A DNA stretch of 64,000 nt from Chloroflexota bacterium (GCA_013204555.1 JABMNO010000038.1:1-64000); one strand, 5' to 3'. Positions 1 through 7,765 are shown, counted from the stretch's first letter. Notes: generated from the letters alone by a model not told the origin. A program made the numbers and translations.

Positions 1-298
1 AAATCACCTCATAGACCCCCCGGAACACGAGGCTGACTCTTCCCGTGTGCTCGCCAGTATTGGGATAAATCCGGAGTCCCATTTTCCTCATTCCGAGTGT
101 TCGTCCAGATACAGCACAAGTTACTGGAAAATACGCGACGAGCGCTGCGGTTGTGACTATGTTTAGAATCAGAAAAACTTGTCCGTCAATGTCACCAATC
201 AAAATGAAAGTCGCGATTAGCGAGGTAAAAATTATTAATAAAATCAGGTCGATTAGCCACGCCGATATTCTTGCCTTTAGCACATCAATCGCCCTCAA
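1..298 (-). CDS. RDD family membrane protein, C-terminally cut by the window edge
   Basis: About 99 codons are visible; the 3' end lies outside the window. Reading begins at a TTG at 298, just after the stop of the Rhs remnant; a GTG at 283 is an alternative. The visible part starts LRAIDVLKARISAWLIDLIL, in which the Arg and Asp of the first helix are the RDD signature. A second hydrophobic stretch and the motif GRTLGMRKMGLRI follow, matching the G-x-T-x-G-K/R element of RDD proteins. RDD proteins are small integral membrane proteins of mostly unknown function. The gene is 16 bases downstream of an Rhs C-terminus, so an accessory or immunity role is conceivable but unproven. Confidence 0.65.
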   Translation of the reverse strand, partial: MRAIDVLKARISAWLIDLILLIIFTSLIATFILIGDIDGQVFLILNIVTTAALVAYFPVTCAVSGRTLGMRKMGLRIYPNTGEHTGRVSLVFRGVYEVI

Positions 299-1284
299 CT
301 CAATATCGTCAGATCAATAGTTGCCTTCAAAAACTTTGATTCGACGGCTGCCATGGCCCCACGTTCCACCTACATAGGAATAGTTGGTCTGCCAGGTCGC
401 CCCCGAAAAATCGTCCCTTAAGCTCATTACGTCTCTGGCGAGGCCTATCGGATCTCTATTTCTCAATCTGCGACTGAGTGTCGCGATTCCAGTGGCAATG
501 GTGTTCAGGGGTGTTGTGACAGTAACGTTTCCATCTCGATCTCCGGAAACTCCTCCAATACCCGGCACAGAACCCGAAAACGATTTACGATTCGTCAATC
601 CGAATGCGCTCACCTCACTGGTTTGTTCGACCGAGATGACATGCTCCTGCGGTTCAAATTGGGCTGCCAGTTCTCCGCTGCTGATGTTGAGATCAGACTG
701 AGTTCCAGAAGCGTAATAAAAATCTTCTCCTCCAAGTGATTGCACAGCCACGAAGTAACCGGAACCCCCGGCTGCAGGACCGATTGAGACGATTGCGACT
801 CCGCTATCAGGACGGTACTGTCGACCCGCCCAGTAGGCTACATCGGTGGTCATCAGTTGGTCAGGATACATCTGCGGATTCTCGTGATACGGGTTTGATC
901 GCGCTAACGGTTTGCCAACATCAATTATGTAAGGATTAGGCGAATCATTTGCTTCATCACCGATATGTCCACTCGGATCCTTGTATTTGAGTGGATTGTT
1001 TGACACATACACATACCGATTAAACATATCCGCCCGTGTCCCCCCCGGCACGATGCTGTCCGCGGAGATGAAGCGGCCTATTTCTGAGTCGTAGTAGCGG
1101 GCGTTGTAGAAGCCGAGGCCGGTTGCGGCGTCTCGGCGTTGGCCGGTGAAGTTGACCCTCACGTCACGGGGCTCCTCAGGGTGACGGGGGTCGCCGAACG
1201 GATCGGCCTCCCGGTTTGGCGCTCCGAACGGCCACCAGTGGTCATATAACGTGCGGCGTCCGCCTCCAGCGGCCAGCACGTCGG

Positions 1285-1303
1285 CCCTTCGATGGGCTCA
1301 GGA
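1285..1303. repeat. CCCTTCGA(T/C)..GGCTCAGGA dispersed repeat, copy 1
   Basis: Reads cccttcgatgggctcagga. It matches the second copy at 1351 apart from one base and one extra base in the middle. It falls inside the Rhs remnant next to the frame break. I recall similar TTCGAC..GCTCAGG repeats dispersed in other environmental bacterial genomes; that is memory, not a search. Confidence 0.6.
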
Positions 1304-1350
1304 TGCAGATCGCCAGATGCGACTGGGCTGCCAAGGTGGTCGGTGAAGTG

Positions 1351-1375
1351 CCCTTCGACACGGCTCAGGAGAACG
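1351..1375. repeat. CCCTTCGAC..GGCTCAGGA dispersed repeat, copy 2
   Basis: Reads cccttcgacacggctcagga followed by gaacg. Same orientation as copy 1, 66 bases away. Both are read through in the Rhs frame, where they encode LSRVEG and PEPIEG on the minus strand. Confidence 0.6.
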
Positions 1376-1646
1376 AATTGGAGGTCCGTACTGGTCCCCG
1401 GCCCCTTCGTGTACGACGCCACGTACCGCCCGGCATGGGATAGCTGGATGGTGTCGCTGCGGTTGTCATAAATGTCGCGTTGGGCAGGTTTGAAATCTGC
1501 CGCTACGGTGAGTCTTCATTGCTGTGATTATGTGGCGAATTGGCGATGGGATGACGCTGTGAGCAGTTCCGCGTGGCTGCGCGTGCTTGCGTGCCGCGTT
1601 TAATTGGCGGGCATGGCGTGGCCGGGACGGTTACAATTGTGGGGTT

Positions 1647-1723
1647 CGGGGAGTGGCGCAGCCTGGTAGCGCGCTGCGTTCGGGACGCAGAGGTCCCGGG
1701 TTCAAATCCCGGCTCCCCGACCA
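1647..1723 (+). tRNA. tRNA-Pro (anticodon CGG)
   Basis: The acceptor stem CGGGGAG/CTCCCCG pairs fully. The anticodon arm CTGCG-TTCGGGA-CGCAG gives anticodon CGG. The T-arm is CCGGG-TTCAAAT-CCCGG, the discriminator is A, and CCA is encoded at 1721-1723. Length is 77 bases. Its 3' end, with 25 bases of following DNA, is duplicated at 3980-4013, as integrative elements that use tRNA genes leave behind. Confidence 0.96.
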
Positions 1724-1748
1724 CCAAGTCTCAATATGGCCCCAACTG
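1715..1748. repeat. 34-base direct repeat, left copy (tRNA-Pro 3' end and flank; candidate att site)
   Basis: The 34 bases begin with ccccgaccacc of the tRNA 3' end and run through aagtctcaatatggccccaactg into the terminator stem. The same 34 bases occur at 3980-4013 in the same orientation. Beyond the repeat both copies are still loosely alike (a second ggggcc stem half, then a T-rich stretch and gatggca), so the original duplication was probably longer. Confidence 0.75.
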
Positions 1749-1774
1749 GAGAAGATTCCGGTTGGGGCCTTTTT
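1738..1774 (+). terminator. Rho-independent terminator of tRNA-Pro
   Basis: ggccccaactgg and ccggttggggcc form a 12-base stem around an 8-base loop (one G-T pair), followed directly by five Ts. It lies 14 bases after the tRNA CCA end. Confidence 0.85.
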
Positions 1775-2523
1775 GATGGCAGATTTGACGGCAACCGGAA
1801 GTGGATCGGACGCTTCAACCACCCATCGACTCAGTATCCGAACATCAGAATCCCCTCAGAGGGAAGACCCAAACGCCCTGACGAGAACAGCGCGTCAAGT
1901 AGATAGGGTGCATTCTCGAAGTCATTACTTACGGTGTCTCTGCCGCTACCCCGCCGTAACACGCACCGGGTGTCTGCTGGTTACGAGGGCGACTTTAGCG
2001 GCGCTGAGAACTGCGGCAGACGCGAACAGAGCGTCCGGTGGGGACTGCGTGGACAGTCCCCATTACTCCGAACGCTCTAACCTCAATGTAACCGCAGGCT
2101 TGCGATGTGGCTAGTGGCGGGTGGTGGTGGTGGCATGATGGTGTGATGCGGTAGTGGGTAGCAGTGGCGATGGAGTTGGTGTTGTGTGGTTAGCGCGTTT
2201 TCATCGCTACCAAGTTTTTCGATTCCGCTGCCTACACGCTGCGCCTTAATCGCTCTCTTGTTCGCTCGTAAGCGGTTTTATATCGAGTATCGCGACGCGG
2301 AGAGAGCAGGCGGTAGAGGTACGGGGGGTACATTCCTAGGAAACTGGTGGTTGTGGGGGTACTGGGGTGCAGATTGTTGCGGGTCACTTCCGCACTTGCC
2401 AACGCGCCCCGTTCGGGTTAGGGTGATCTCGATTTTGGCCTCACGGTGATAGTCCTTTATGGATGTAGCTGGACGGACTAGCCGCTAATCACTGAGAGCC
2501 TTTCGCATCCGCTCACACTAAAC
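1775..2523. other. No gene seen; inside the tRNA-Pro direct repeats
   Basis: About 750 bases between the tRNA terminator and the ribosome site of the alpha-hydroxyacid oxidase. I find no open frame on either strand with protein-like composition and no integrase remnant. The stretch 2108-2195 is a GT-rich low-complexity run (many gtggtggtgg units). If the flanking repeats mark an old insertion, this is where its recombination genes may have decayed. Confidence 0.5.
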
Positions 2524-2529
2524 AGGAAG
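2524..2529 (+). promoter_or_regulatory. Shine-Dalgarno site AGGAAG before an ATA codon
   Basis: AGGAAG is followed by five bases and then ATA at 2535, in frame with the alpha-hydroxyacid oxidase. The family N-terminus begins exactly there, so this site argues for initiation at 2535 although ATA is not a normal start codon. Confidence 0.45.
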
Positions 2530-2534
2530 ATCCG

Positions 2535-3632
2535 ATAGCAAACGACCCTATAAATCTTTACGACTACGAAGCCCGGGCTAAGCTCGCCTTGCCCCACGAC
2601 CACTGGGACTTTATCGACGCCGGGGCGATGGACGAAATCACCACCAAGAGCAACCGCAACGCCTTCGACCAATTGTCGATTCGCCCCCGGTTCATGCGCA
2701 GCGTGGAAGAATGCAACATTGCGACCACCATGCTTGGTCAAGACATCAGCATGCCAGTCTTTATCTGCCCCACTGGCAGCCACGCCCTCGCCCATCCTGA
2801 CGCCGAAGTAGCTACCGCCAAGGCCGCTGGCCGGTCGAACACCCTGATGATGCTCAGCACCTCGTCCAACTGCAGTTTGGAAGAGGTTGCCGAAGCCTCC
2901 ACCGGACCGCTTTGGTTCCAGCTCTACCACCGGGGTAAGGCCCTGACCGAGATGCTGGTGCACCGGGCCGAGGCAGCGGGATACAAGGCCATTGTGCTGA
3001 CCATTGATACTCCGGTGCCGAGTCCCAAAGAACGGGACCTGCGCAATAAGTTTGAGGCCACCTTGGAGTTGGGCAACTTCCGAGATCTGAACCTGCCCCG
3101 AAATGTAATCCGCGGCACCGATGAGACTCCCGGGTGGGATGTCTCCCAGGTTGACGCCATCAGCTGGAAGGACTTGGAATGGCTCCGCAGCCTGACTTCC
3201 CTGCCCCTGGTGCTCAAGGGAGTCCGGGTTGGCGAGGACGCCAAGATTGCGGCGGAAAGCGGTTGTGAAGGCATTTTGGTCTCTACCCACGGTGGGCGGC
3301 AGCTGGACCAGACCCTTAGCTCTATCGAGACGGTGCCAGAGATTGTCGAGGCCGTGAAGGGCAATTGCGAAGTCTACCTGGACTCCGGCGTCCGGCGTGG
3401 CAGCGACGTGCTCAAGGCGTTGGCCATGGGCGTCAAGGCCGTGGGAATTGGCCGTCCCCTCTATTGGGGTCTGGCGACTCAAGGCGAAGACGGCGTCCAC
3501 AACGTTCTGGAATTGCTGCGTGAAGAAGTGGCCCGGGTCATGGCCTACTGCGGCCAGAGTGACGTTGGCAACCTGGAAAAGAACCTGATCAACATACCCA
3601 ACAACTGGGGGCCAGGTACGACCGCACCGTAA
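2535..3632 (+). CDS. FMN-dependent alpha-hydroxyacid oxidase/dehydrogenase (lactate oxidase-like)
   Basis: The enzyme oxidises 2-hydroxyacids such as lactate or glycolate to 2-oxoacids using FMN in a TIM barrel. The family signature ILVSTHGGRQLD holds the active-site His near residue 252 (usually SNHGGRQLD; here Asn is Thr). LDSGVRRGSDVLKALAMG and AVGIGRP form the FMN-phosphate region, and LKGV carries the conserved Lys. The first canonical start is TTG at 2589. However, the reading frame codes for the typical family N-terminus DPINLYDYEARAKLALP before it, starting at an ATA at 2535 with a Shine-Dalgarno site five bases upstream. I therefore place the start at 2535. The gene stands alone between the two tRNA-Pro repeats and could be cargo of an old insertion. 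Substrate cannot be told from sequence. Confidence 0.88.
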   Translation: MANDPINLYDYEARAKLALPHDHWDFIDAGAMDEITTKSNRNAFDQLSIRPRFMRSVEECNIATTMLGQDISMPVFICPTGSHALAHPDAEVATAKAAGRSNTLMMLSTSSNCSLEEVAEASTGPLWFQLYHRGKALTEMLVHRAEAAGYKAIVLTIDTPVPSPKERDLRNKFEATLELGNFRDLNLPRNVIRGTDETPGWDVSQVDAISWKDLEWLRSLTSLPLVLKGVRVGEDAKIAAESGCEGILVSTHGGRQLDQTLSSIETVPEIVEAVKGNCEVYLDSGVRRGSDVLKALAMGVKAVGIGRPLYWGLATQGEDGVHNVLELLREEVARVMAYCGQSDVGNLEKNLINIPNNWGPGTTAP

Positions 3633-3643
3633 ATCGTTTCTAA

Positions 3644-3671
3644 CTCACTCGGCCAATATCGGCCGAGTGAG
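3644..3671 (+). terminator. Hairpin after the alpha-hydroxyacid oxidase
   Basis: ctcactcggcc and ggccgagtgag form a perfect 11-base stem around aatatc, 12 bases after the stop codon. There is no T run, so it may end transcripts weakly or protect the mRNA 3' end. Confidence 0.6.
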
Positions 3672-3940
3672 CGGCGATCCGCACGGCGCCGGGCGCGAAC
3701 TGGATCTGATTTGGATCAACAGTTCCGGTTTCAGAAAGGCCGCTCTGCCTGCTACAGACTGACCAGCGCGTCTCGATGTGGCCCGTCCCGCGTCCAAGCT
3801 TCTGCTCGGTCATCGCCGATCAGGATCCCGTCGATAGAGAAGCCCTCGGTCGTATACACGTAAGCAACCCGCGGCCGAAGCCGTCCGTGGTTCGTGGCCC
3901 GTCTTCCTGGCGCACCGTACTCCCCGCGAGTTTGCGTAGG

Positions 3941-3988
3941 CGGGGGTAGCTTCGGCAAGGCAGGGTTCAGACCCTGGCCCCCCGACCA
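3941..3988 (+). pseudogene. tRNA-Pro-like remnant lacking the D and anticodon arms
   Basis: The 48 bases keep an acceptor-like pair (CGGGGGT with CCCCCCG, one mismatch), a T-arm-like hairpin CAGGG-TTCAGA-CCCTG with a 6-base loop, and a terminal ACCA. Only about 13 bases separate the acceptor strand from the T-arm, so there is no room for D and anticodon arms. The last bases are identical to the intact tRNA-Pro at 1647. It is most simply the displaced end of a tRNA-Pro copy left by integration or tandem duplication. Confidence 0.6.
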
Positions 3989-4013
3989 CCAAGTCTCAAT
4001 ATGGCCCCAACTG
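3980..4013. repeat. 34-base direct repeat, right copy (candidate att site)
   Basis: Identical to 1715-1748 over 34 bases. After it comes aagcggggccgagtgggcctatttgatgg, a decayed version of the tRNA-Pro terminator region. The distance between copies is 2265 bases. Confidence 0.75.
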
Positions 4014-4263
4014 AAGCGGGGCCGAGTGGGCCTATTTGATGGCAATTGGGATCAATCTGGATTCATTGTGGCACTATCAGAGTTGCCTCGTGCCCATGCG
4101 TGTTTGCTCCTCCACGGCGGCATCTGATTTCGTGGTCGCAGGGGTAGTAGCCCCACGTTGAGATTCCACGATGACGCCGTTTGTTGCTAAGGTCTGTGGG
4201 CATCAATTTGCTGCGCTGTGATGGGCAGAGGCTGGAAACCGGGCGTGGATCCCTGTTCTCCAT

Positions 4264-4270
4264 AGGAGGA
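4264..4270 (+). promoter_or_regulatory. Strong Shine-Dalgarno site AGGAGGA before an ATC codon
   Basis: AGGAGGA ends six bases before ATC at 4277. Starting there gives the NHL protein a lipoprotein signal of exactly the expected length. No ATG, GTG or TTG in frame lies at a suitable distance. Confidence 0.5.
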
Positions 4271-4276
4271 ATCGCT

Positions 4277-5266
4277 ATCGAAGGGCTGTTTCGCCTCTTT
4301 TTACCGGGAGTCCTACCTATTCTGGTGATCCTGACAGGCTGCGTAGGTGGAGCATCAAGCGCCAAGCCAATAGACGTTCCGGCTGCGCCCACGCCCACGG
4401 TGAATCCTTTGCTGCCAGAAGCTCCTCCGGTTTTCCTGCGCAAGTGGGGCATTGAGGGCAGCAGCAGCGGGCAGACAAACAGTCTCGCGGGTGTGGCAGT
4501 AGATGGCGTCGGCAACTTATACGCGGCTGAGCCTGACACCCATCGCATCCAGAAGTTCACCGACGAGGGAGTATTTCTGACTGAGTGGGGTAGGTTTGGA
4601 GATGATCCCGGCCAGTTCAGTTTTCCGAATGACGTGGCGGTTGGTCCCGCCGGATTCATCTATGTGGCGGACAGCCTCAATCATCGGATCCAGAAGTTCA
4701 CCGCTGATGGCACGTTTGTCACGCAATGGGGTGACCTGGGCAGCAACGATGGCGATTTCTTCAATGCGCGCAACCTGGCGATCGACTCCTCCGGAAATGT
4801 CTTCGTGGCTGACTTCCAGAATCACCGCATCCAGAAATTCACGGCCGATGGGGTGTTCCTGATGCAGTGGGGCCGCCACGGCAAGTTGGACGGCCAGTTT
4901 CTCTTTCCAAACGATGTGGCGCTCGACTCTTCAGACAACGTCTATGTAACGGATGGCGTCGCCCGAATCCAAGTGTTCACTAATGAGGGCGTATTCCTAC
5001 ACACGTGGGGCAGCCAGGGAATCGGCGAAGGCCAGTTCGACAGGCCGTTCGGGATCGCCATCGACGCCACCGACGCGATCTACGTTGTTGAGCCACTCAT
5101 GAATCGCGTCCAGAAGTTCAGTGGTGATGGCACACTGCGCACCATCTGGGGCAGCTCTGGCACCGGCGAAGGCCAATTCGATAGGCCCTTCGGGATCGCA
5201 ATCGATGCAGTTGGCAGGATCTATCTGGCCGACCCCGGTAACCAGCGCGTTCAGGTGTTCCGATAG
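4277..5266 (+). CDS. NHL-repeat beta-propeller lipoprotein
   Basis: From 4277 the protein begins (I/M)EGLFRLFLPGVLPILVILTGC: one positive charge, a hydrophobic core and the lipobox LTGC with Cys at residue 22. Export and lipidation at the outer face of the membrane are therefore likely. After a Pro/Ala linker come six repeats of about 47 residues, with the core D(S/A)xGNxYVAD..NHRIQKF..DG.F...WG and GQF, the pattern of six-bladed NHL propellers. NHL propellers bind proteins, carbohydrates or nucleic acids, or act as scaffolds; the ligand here is unknown. The start is ATC with a very good ribosome site. The nearest accepted alternative is TTG at 4181 or GTG at 4196, which would put an unlikely 27-32 residue tail before the signal. 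A strong terminator follows. Confidence 0.85.
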   Translation: MEGLFRLFLPGVLPILVILTGCVGGASSAKPIDVPAAPTPTVNPLLPEAPPVFLRKWGIEGSSSGQTNSLAGVAVDGVGNLYAAEPDTHRIQKFTDEGVFLTEWGRFGDDPGQFSFPNDVAVGPAGFIYVADSLNHRIQKFTADGTFVTQWGDLGSNDGDFFNARNLAIDSSGNVFVADFQNHRIQKFTADGVFLMQWGRHGKLDGQFLFPNDVALDSSDNVYVTDGVARIQVFTNEGVFLHTWGSQGIGEGQFDRPFGIAIDATDAIYVVEPLMNRVQKFSGDGTLRTIWGSSGTGEGQFDRPFGIAIDAVGRIYLADPGNQRVQVFR

Positions 5267-5308
5267 GGCGCTCCATCCCCGGGATGTGCGGACGGTTGCG
5301 CTCGGCAA

Positions 5309-5344
5309 AGAGAAGGCCGGTGCGAATTCGCACCGGCCTTCTCT
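5309..5344. terminator. Perfect 36-base palindromic terminator
   Basis: agagaaggccggtgcgaa and ttcgcaccggccttctct are exact complements. It lies between the convergent NHL and thioredoxin-reductase-like genes and can serve both strands. No long T run follows on either side, though the region after it is pyrimidine-rich. Confidence 0.75.
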
Positions 5345-5384
5345 GGTCTTCATTATTGGCATGCCCACTCAGGGCAGGGGGACT

Positions 5385-6365
5385 TTAGTCGCCGCCTAAC
5401 GCCATGGAGGCTTCAGCTTGATTGGCTTTGATCTCCGAGGCGTGCTCGTAGGCTGAGAGTGCTGCGATGGCGCCCTGGGCCGCTGCGGTGATGGTTTGCT
5501 TGAGGTTGCCGGAGCCGTCTGTGAGGTCGCCAGCGGCGTAGAGGCCACTTACGTTGGTCTTCATCTCACGGTTGACGTGAATCTCATCTGTCTCGCTATT
5601 GATCTCAACCCCAAGCGTCTTGGCGATCTCATTGCGGGGGTCTGCACCAATTTCGATGAAGATACCGTCGATATCGACCTGATCTGAGCCCTGGAATGGC
5701 TTGCTGAACTTCGCACCGACGAGCCCGAAGTCGTTTTCGAGCAACTCGGTGATCTCAGTCTCCATGACCTGGTGGACGTTCTCTGACTGGTTGAGCTGTG
5801 TGACAAGCACCGGCTCCGGGCGGGTGAACTCACCTTTGCGGTAGACGAGCCAGACTTCCATTGCGTACTTGCCGAGCAGGATAGCGCCTTCGACGGCCGC
5901 ACTGCCGCCGCCTACGACCACGACTTTCTTGTTGCGGTAGAGAGGTGCGTCGCACGTGGAGCAGTAGGAGACGCCTTTACCCATGAGGCTTTCCTCGTTA
6001 GGCAGGTTGAGTTTCCGGCGCTCCCGACCGATGGCGAGGATTACGCTCAGGGATTCGATTTTGGTGCCATCTTGAAGCGTAGTTACGAAGCCCTCGCCGC
6101 TTTTCTCTACCGCCTCAATGTTGGAGTTGTGAATTGGAACTTCCAACAGATCAACTTGCTCTTTCATCTTGAGCATGAGGTCGTAGCCGTCGATGCTGGG
6201 GAAGCCGGGGTAGTTCTCTATGTCTCCGCCAATTGCCGTTTCGCCTCCAAACTGCTCGGCCGCGATCAGAGTATTCATCTGGTAGCGGGCGGAGTAAAGA
6301 GCGGCGGAGAAGGCCGATGCGCCCTGTCCGGCAATTAGGACATCTACTTGTTTTGTTTCTGCCAT
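5385..6365 (-). CDS. Thioredoxin-disulfide-reductase-like FAD/NAD(P) oxidoreductase
   Basis: Low-molecular-weight thioredoxin reductase fold: an N-terminal FAD site (VDVLIAGQGASAFSAALYSAR), FGGETAIGGDIENYPGF, a redox-active CSTC pair around residue 139, a second nucleotide site VVVVGGGSAAVEGA, and the C-terminal FAD motif GLYAAGDLTDG. Length about 326 residues is normal. Two things differ from standard TrxB. The FAD loop is GQGASAF rather than GSGPAG, and the usual NADPH-phosphate motif HRRxxxR is replaced by YRKGEFTR. NADPH may therefore not be the electron donor; ferredoxin or NADH are possible. I start at the ATG at 6365 because the family begins there; an upstream in-frame ATG at 6422 would add 19 residues. 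Confidence 0.88.
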   Translation of the reverse strand: MAETKQVDVLIAGQGASAFSAALYSARYQMNTLIAAEQFGGETAIGGDIENYPGFPSIDGYDLMLKMKEQVDLLEVPIHNSNIEAVEKSGEGFVTTLQDGTKIESLSVILAIGRERRKLNLPNEESLMGKGVSYCSTCDAPLYRNKKVVVVGGGSAAVEGAILLGKYAMEVWLVYRKGEFTRPEPVLVTQLNQSENVHQVMETEITELLENDFGLVGAKFSKPFQGSDQVDIDGIFIEIGADPRNEIAKTLGVEINSETDEIHVNREMKTNVSGLYAAGDLTDGSGNLKQTITAAAQGAIAALSAYEHASEIKANQAEASMALGGD

Positions 6366-6595
6366 TCGTTGTGTCCCTGGACTTTTGAGTCGGGTAATTG
6401 GTTCAGCGGATGGTTGGTGCAAGATCGCTGTTCACGATTCTGTAACTCAAATGCAATTGTATCTTGACCAAAGCCGCCGATATTCAAGCTTGCTACACAT
6501 TAGATGCAACGAATAACATCAAAGATTGTGGGGCTGCGCGGTGGCAGTGGTAACCACGGTTGAAAATGGCTGTCGCAATGGGGGATTTCTGCTGA

Positions 6596-7765
6596 ATGTT
6601 TGATGTTGTGGTAATTGGGGCAGGGCCTGGCGGAGCACAGGCGGCGTTGGCTTTTTCGGAGCGTGGACGCAGCGTTGCGCTTCTGGATTCTCGCCATGAC
6701 ATTGGTAACAAGCTTTGCACTGGCATAGTTAGTACTGAGTGCGCTGAAGAGTACTCGGTTCCGCAGGACCTTCGGAAATTTTCAGCCAATGGTGCGACGG
6801 TACACACGCCAAGCGGACGGTCCATCGTTATCCGCCGAAACGAGTCTCAGGCGATCGCTATTGATCGCGAGAAATTTGTTCGCGGGGTGGCGACCGCTGC
6901 CGAAAATAGCGGGACTCAGTTGATGCTCGGATTCAGGGCAACTGGGATCGTCATCAATAAGTTTGGAGTGCGCGTAACCGCGTCCTCAAACGGTCGAACT
7001 GAAGTTATCGAAGCACGATCTGTTGTGCTGGCGACTGGATTTCAGGCTCCACTAGCAGACCAGATTGGTCTGGATACACCGAACACCATTGGGCTGGCTG
7101 CGCAAGTCGAAATTGAGACCGACGATGTTGCCACAGTGCAGGTTTATGCCCGTCGCTATCTTCCACAGACAAGTTTTGGGTGGATATCTCCGACGGGTCC
7201 GGGTACCGCCCACATTGGCCTGCTGGGTCGTGAGCACCCTGTATCTGCCCTCCAGGGTTTCACTGATGGTCTTGAGCAGGATGGCTTCAAGTACAAAGTC
7301 TTGTCCAGGCCGCGATACTGGGGAGTCCCGTTGCGGGCTTCACGGCGCTCTTATGGTTACCGATGTCTGGCAGTGGGTGACGCAGCCGGACAGATTAAGC
7401 CGACCACTGGTGGTGGCATTTATTACGCGATGAAGGCGGGCGATATGGCCGCTCAAACGCTGGACGACGCCCTCGCCCGCGATGATTTCTCCACCGGTCG
7501 CTTAAAGAAGTATGAAGAGCACTGGAAATCCCTGCTGGGCAAGGAGTTGCGGTTGGGGTACATGGCGAGGCTGTTTTATGAGCGGCTGACGGACGCCGAA
7601 TTGGATCGCATACTTTTGGCCGCCGATGACAGCGGTATCCTGGATGGTGACGTCTCATTTGACCACCACAGCGTTCTTATAACTAAGGCGCTGAAATCTT
7701 CCCTATTCATGTCCGTACTTAGCGCCGTTCCTGGCGTGGCGGCGAGATTGGCACTTTCACGATAG
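6596..7765 (+). CDS. Geranylgeranyl reductase family flavoprotein
   Basis: FAD-dependent oxidoreductase that, in known family members, reduces isoprenoid double bonds in lipids, quinones or chlorophyll. It starts FDVVVIGAGPGGAQAALAF (Rossmann FAD site), has the family CTGIVS motif near residue 41, an ExR-like second strand, and the FAD-binding C-terminal motif AVGDAAGQIKPTTGGGIYYA around residues 260-280. At 389 residues it is a normal length. In a Chloroflexota setting a menaquinone or membrane-lipid substrate is plausible but not shown. It stands alone, reading away from the thioredoxin-reductase-like gene. Confidence 0.85.
   Translation: MFDVVVIGAGPGGAQAALAFSERGRSVALLDSRHDIGNKLCTGIVSTECAEEYSVPQDLRKFSANGATVHTPSGRSIVIRRNESQAIAIDREKFVRGVATAAENSGTQLMLGFRATGIVINKFGVRVTASSNGRTEVIEARSVVLATGFQAPLADQIGLDTPNTIGLAAQVEIETDDVATVQVYARRYLPQTSFGWISPTGPGTAHIGLLGREHPVSALQGFTDGLEQDGFKYKVLSRPRYWGVPLRASRRSYGYRCLAVGDAAGQIKPTTGGGIYYAMKAGDMAAQTLDDALARDDFSTGRLKKYEEHWKSLLGKELRLGYMARLFYERLTDAELDRILLAADDSGILDGDVSFDHHSVLITKALKSSLFMSVLSAVPGVAARLALSR

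Larger units (their letters stand above)
314..1515 (-). pseudogene. Rhs repeat-associated core protein, 5'-truncated and frameshifted
   Basis: The Rhs core is clear: FTDHLGSPVA, then YDHWWPFGAPN, VNFTGQRRDAATGLGFYNAR, YYDSEIGRFISADS and NRYVYVSNNPLKYKDPSGH. The first part (about 1515 to 1290) and the rest (about 1285 to 314) are in different frames, so a frameshift lies near 1260-1300. A stop at 1516-1518 ends the upstream reading, and no long YD-repeat region exists, so most of the protein is gone. After the core, about 215 variable residues form the C-terminal tip where Rhs proteins usually carry a toxin domain. I do not recognise this tip. Two copies of a short dispersed repeat sit inside the coding frame near the break. 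The core alone might still be translated from an internal start. Confidence 0.7.
3672..4263. other. No intact gene; holds a tRNA remnant and the right direct repeat
   Basis: About 590 bases. The only structures I can support are the tRNA-like remnant at 3941-3988 and the 34-base repeat at 3980-4013. A minus-strand open frame crosses them but includes the tRNA remnant, so I do not call it a gene. Confidence 0.5.

Noticed and set aside
1587-2114. Plus-strand open frame running through the tRNA-Pro
   Set aside because: It is read through the tRNA and its terminator, and its residues look random.
2108-2195. GT-rich run as a possible repeat array or binding site
   Set aside because: Low-complexity sequence with irregular spacing and no repeated unit long enough to call.
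2478-3500. A 340-codon open frame on the minus strand under the alpha-hydroxyacid oxidase
   Set aside because: It mirrors the real gene in the opposite frame; the plus-strand product has all family motifs and the minus one resembles nothing and is Gly/His/Gln-rich.
3752-4045. 97-codon minus-strand frame ending in DRAEAWTRDGPHRDALVSL
   Set aside because: It covers the tRNA remnant and the direct repeat; only the C-terminal part looks protein-like, so I could not support a gene.
4480-5260. Regular repeats of about 140 bases as a possible DNA repeat array
   Set aside because: They are coding repeats of the NHL propeller; the DNA similarity follows the protein blades.
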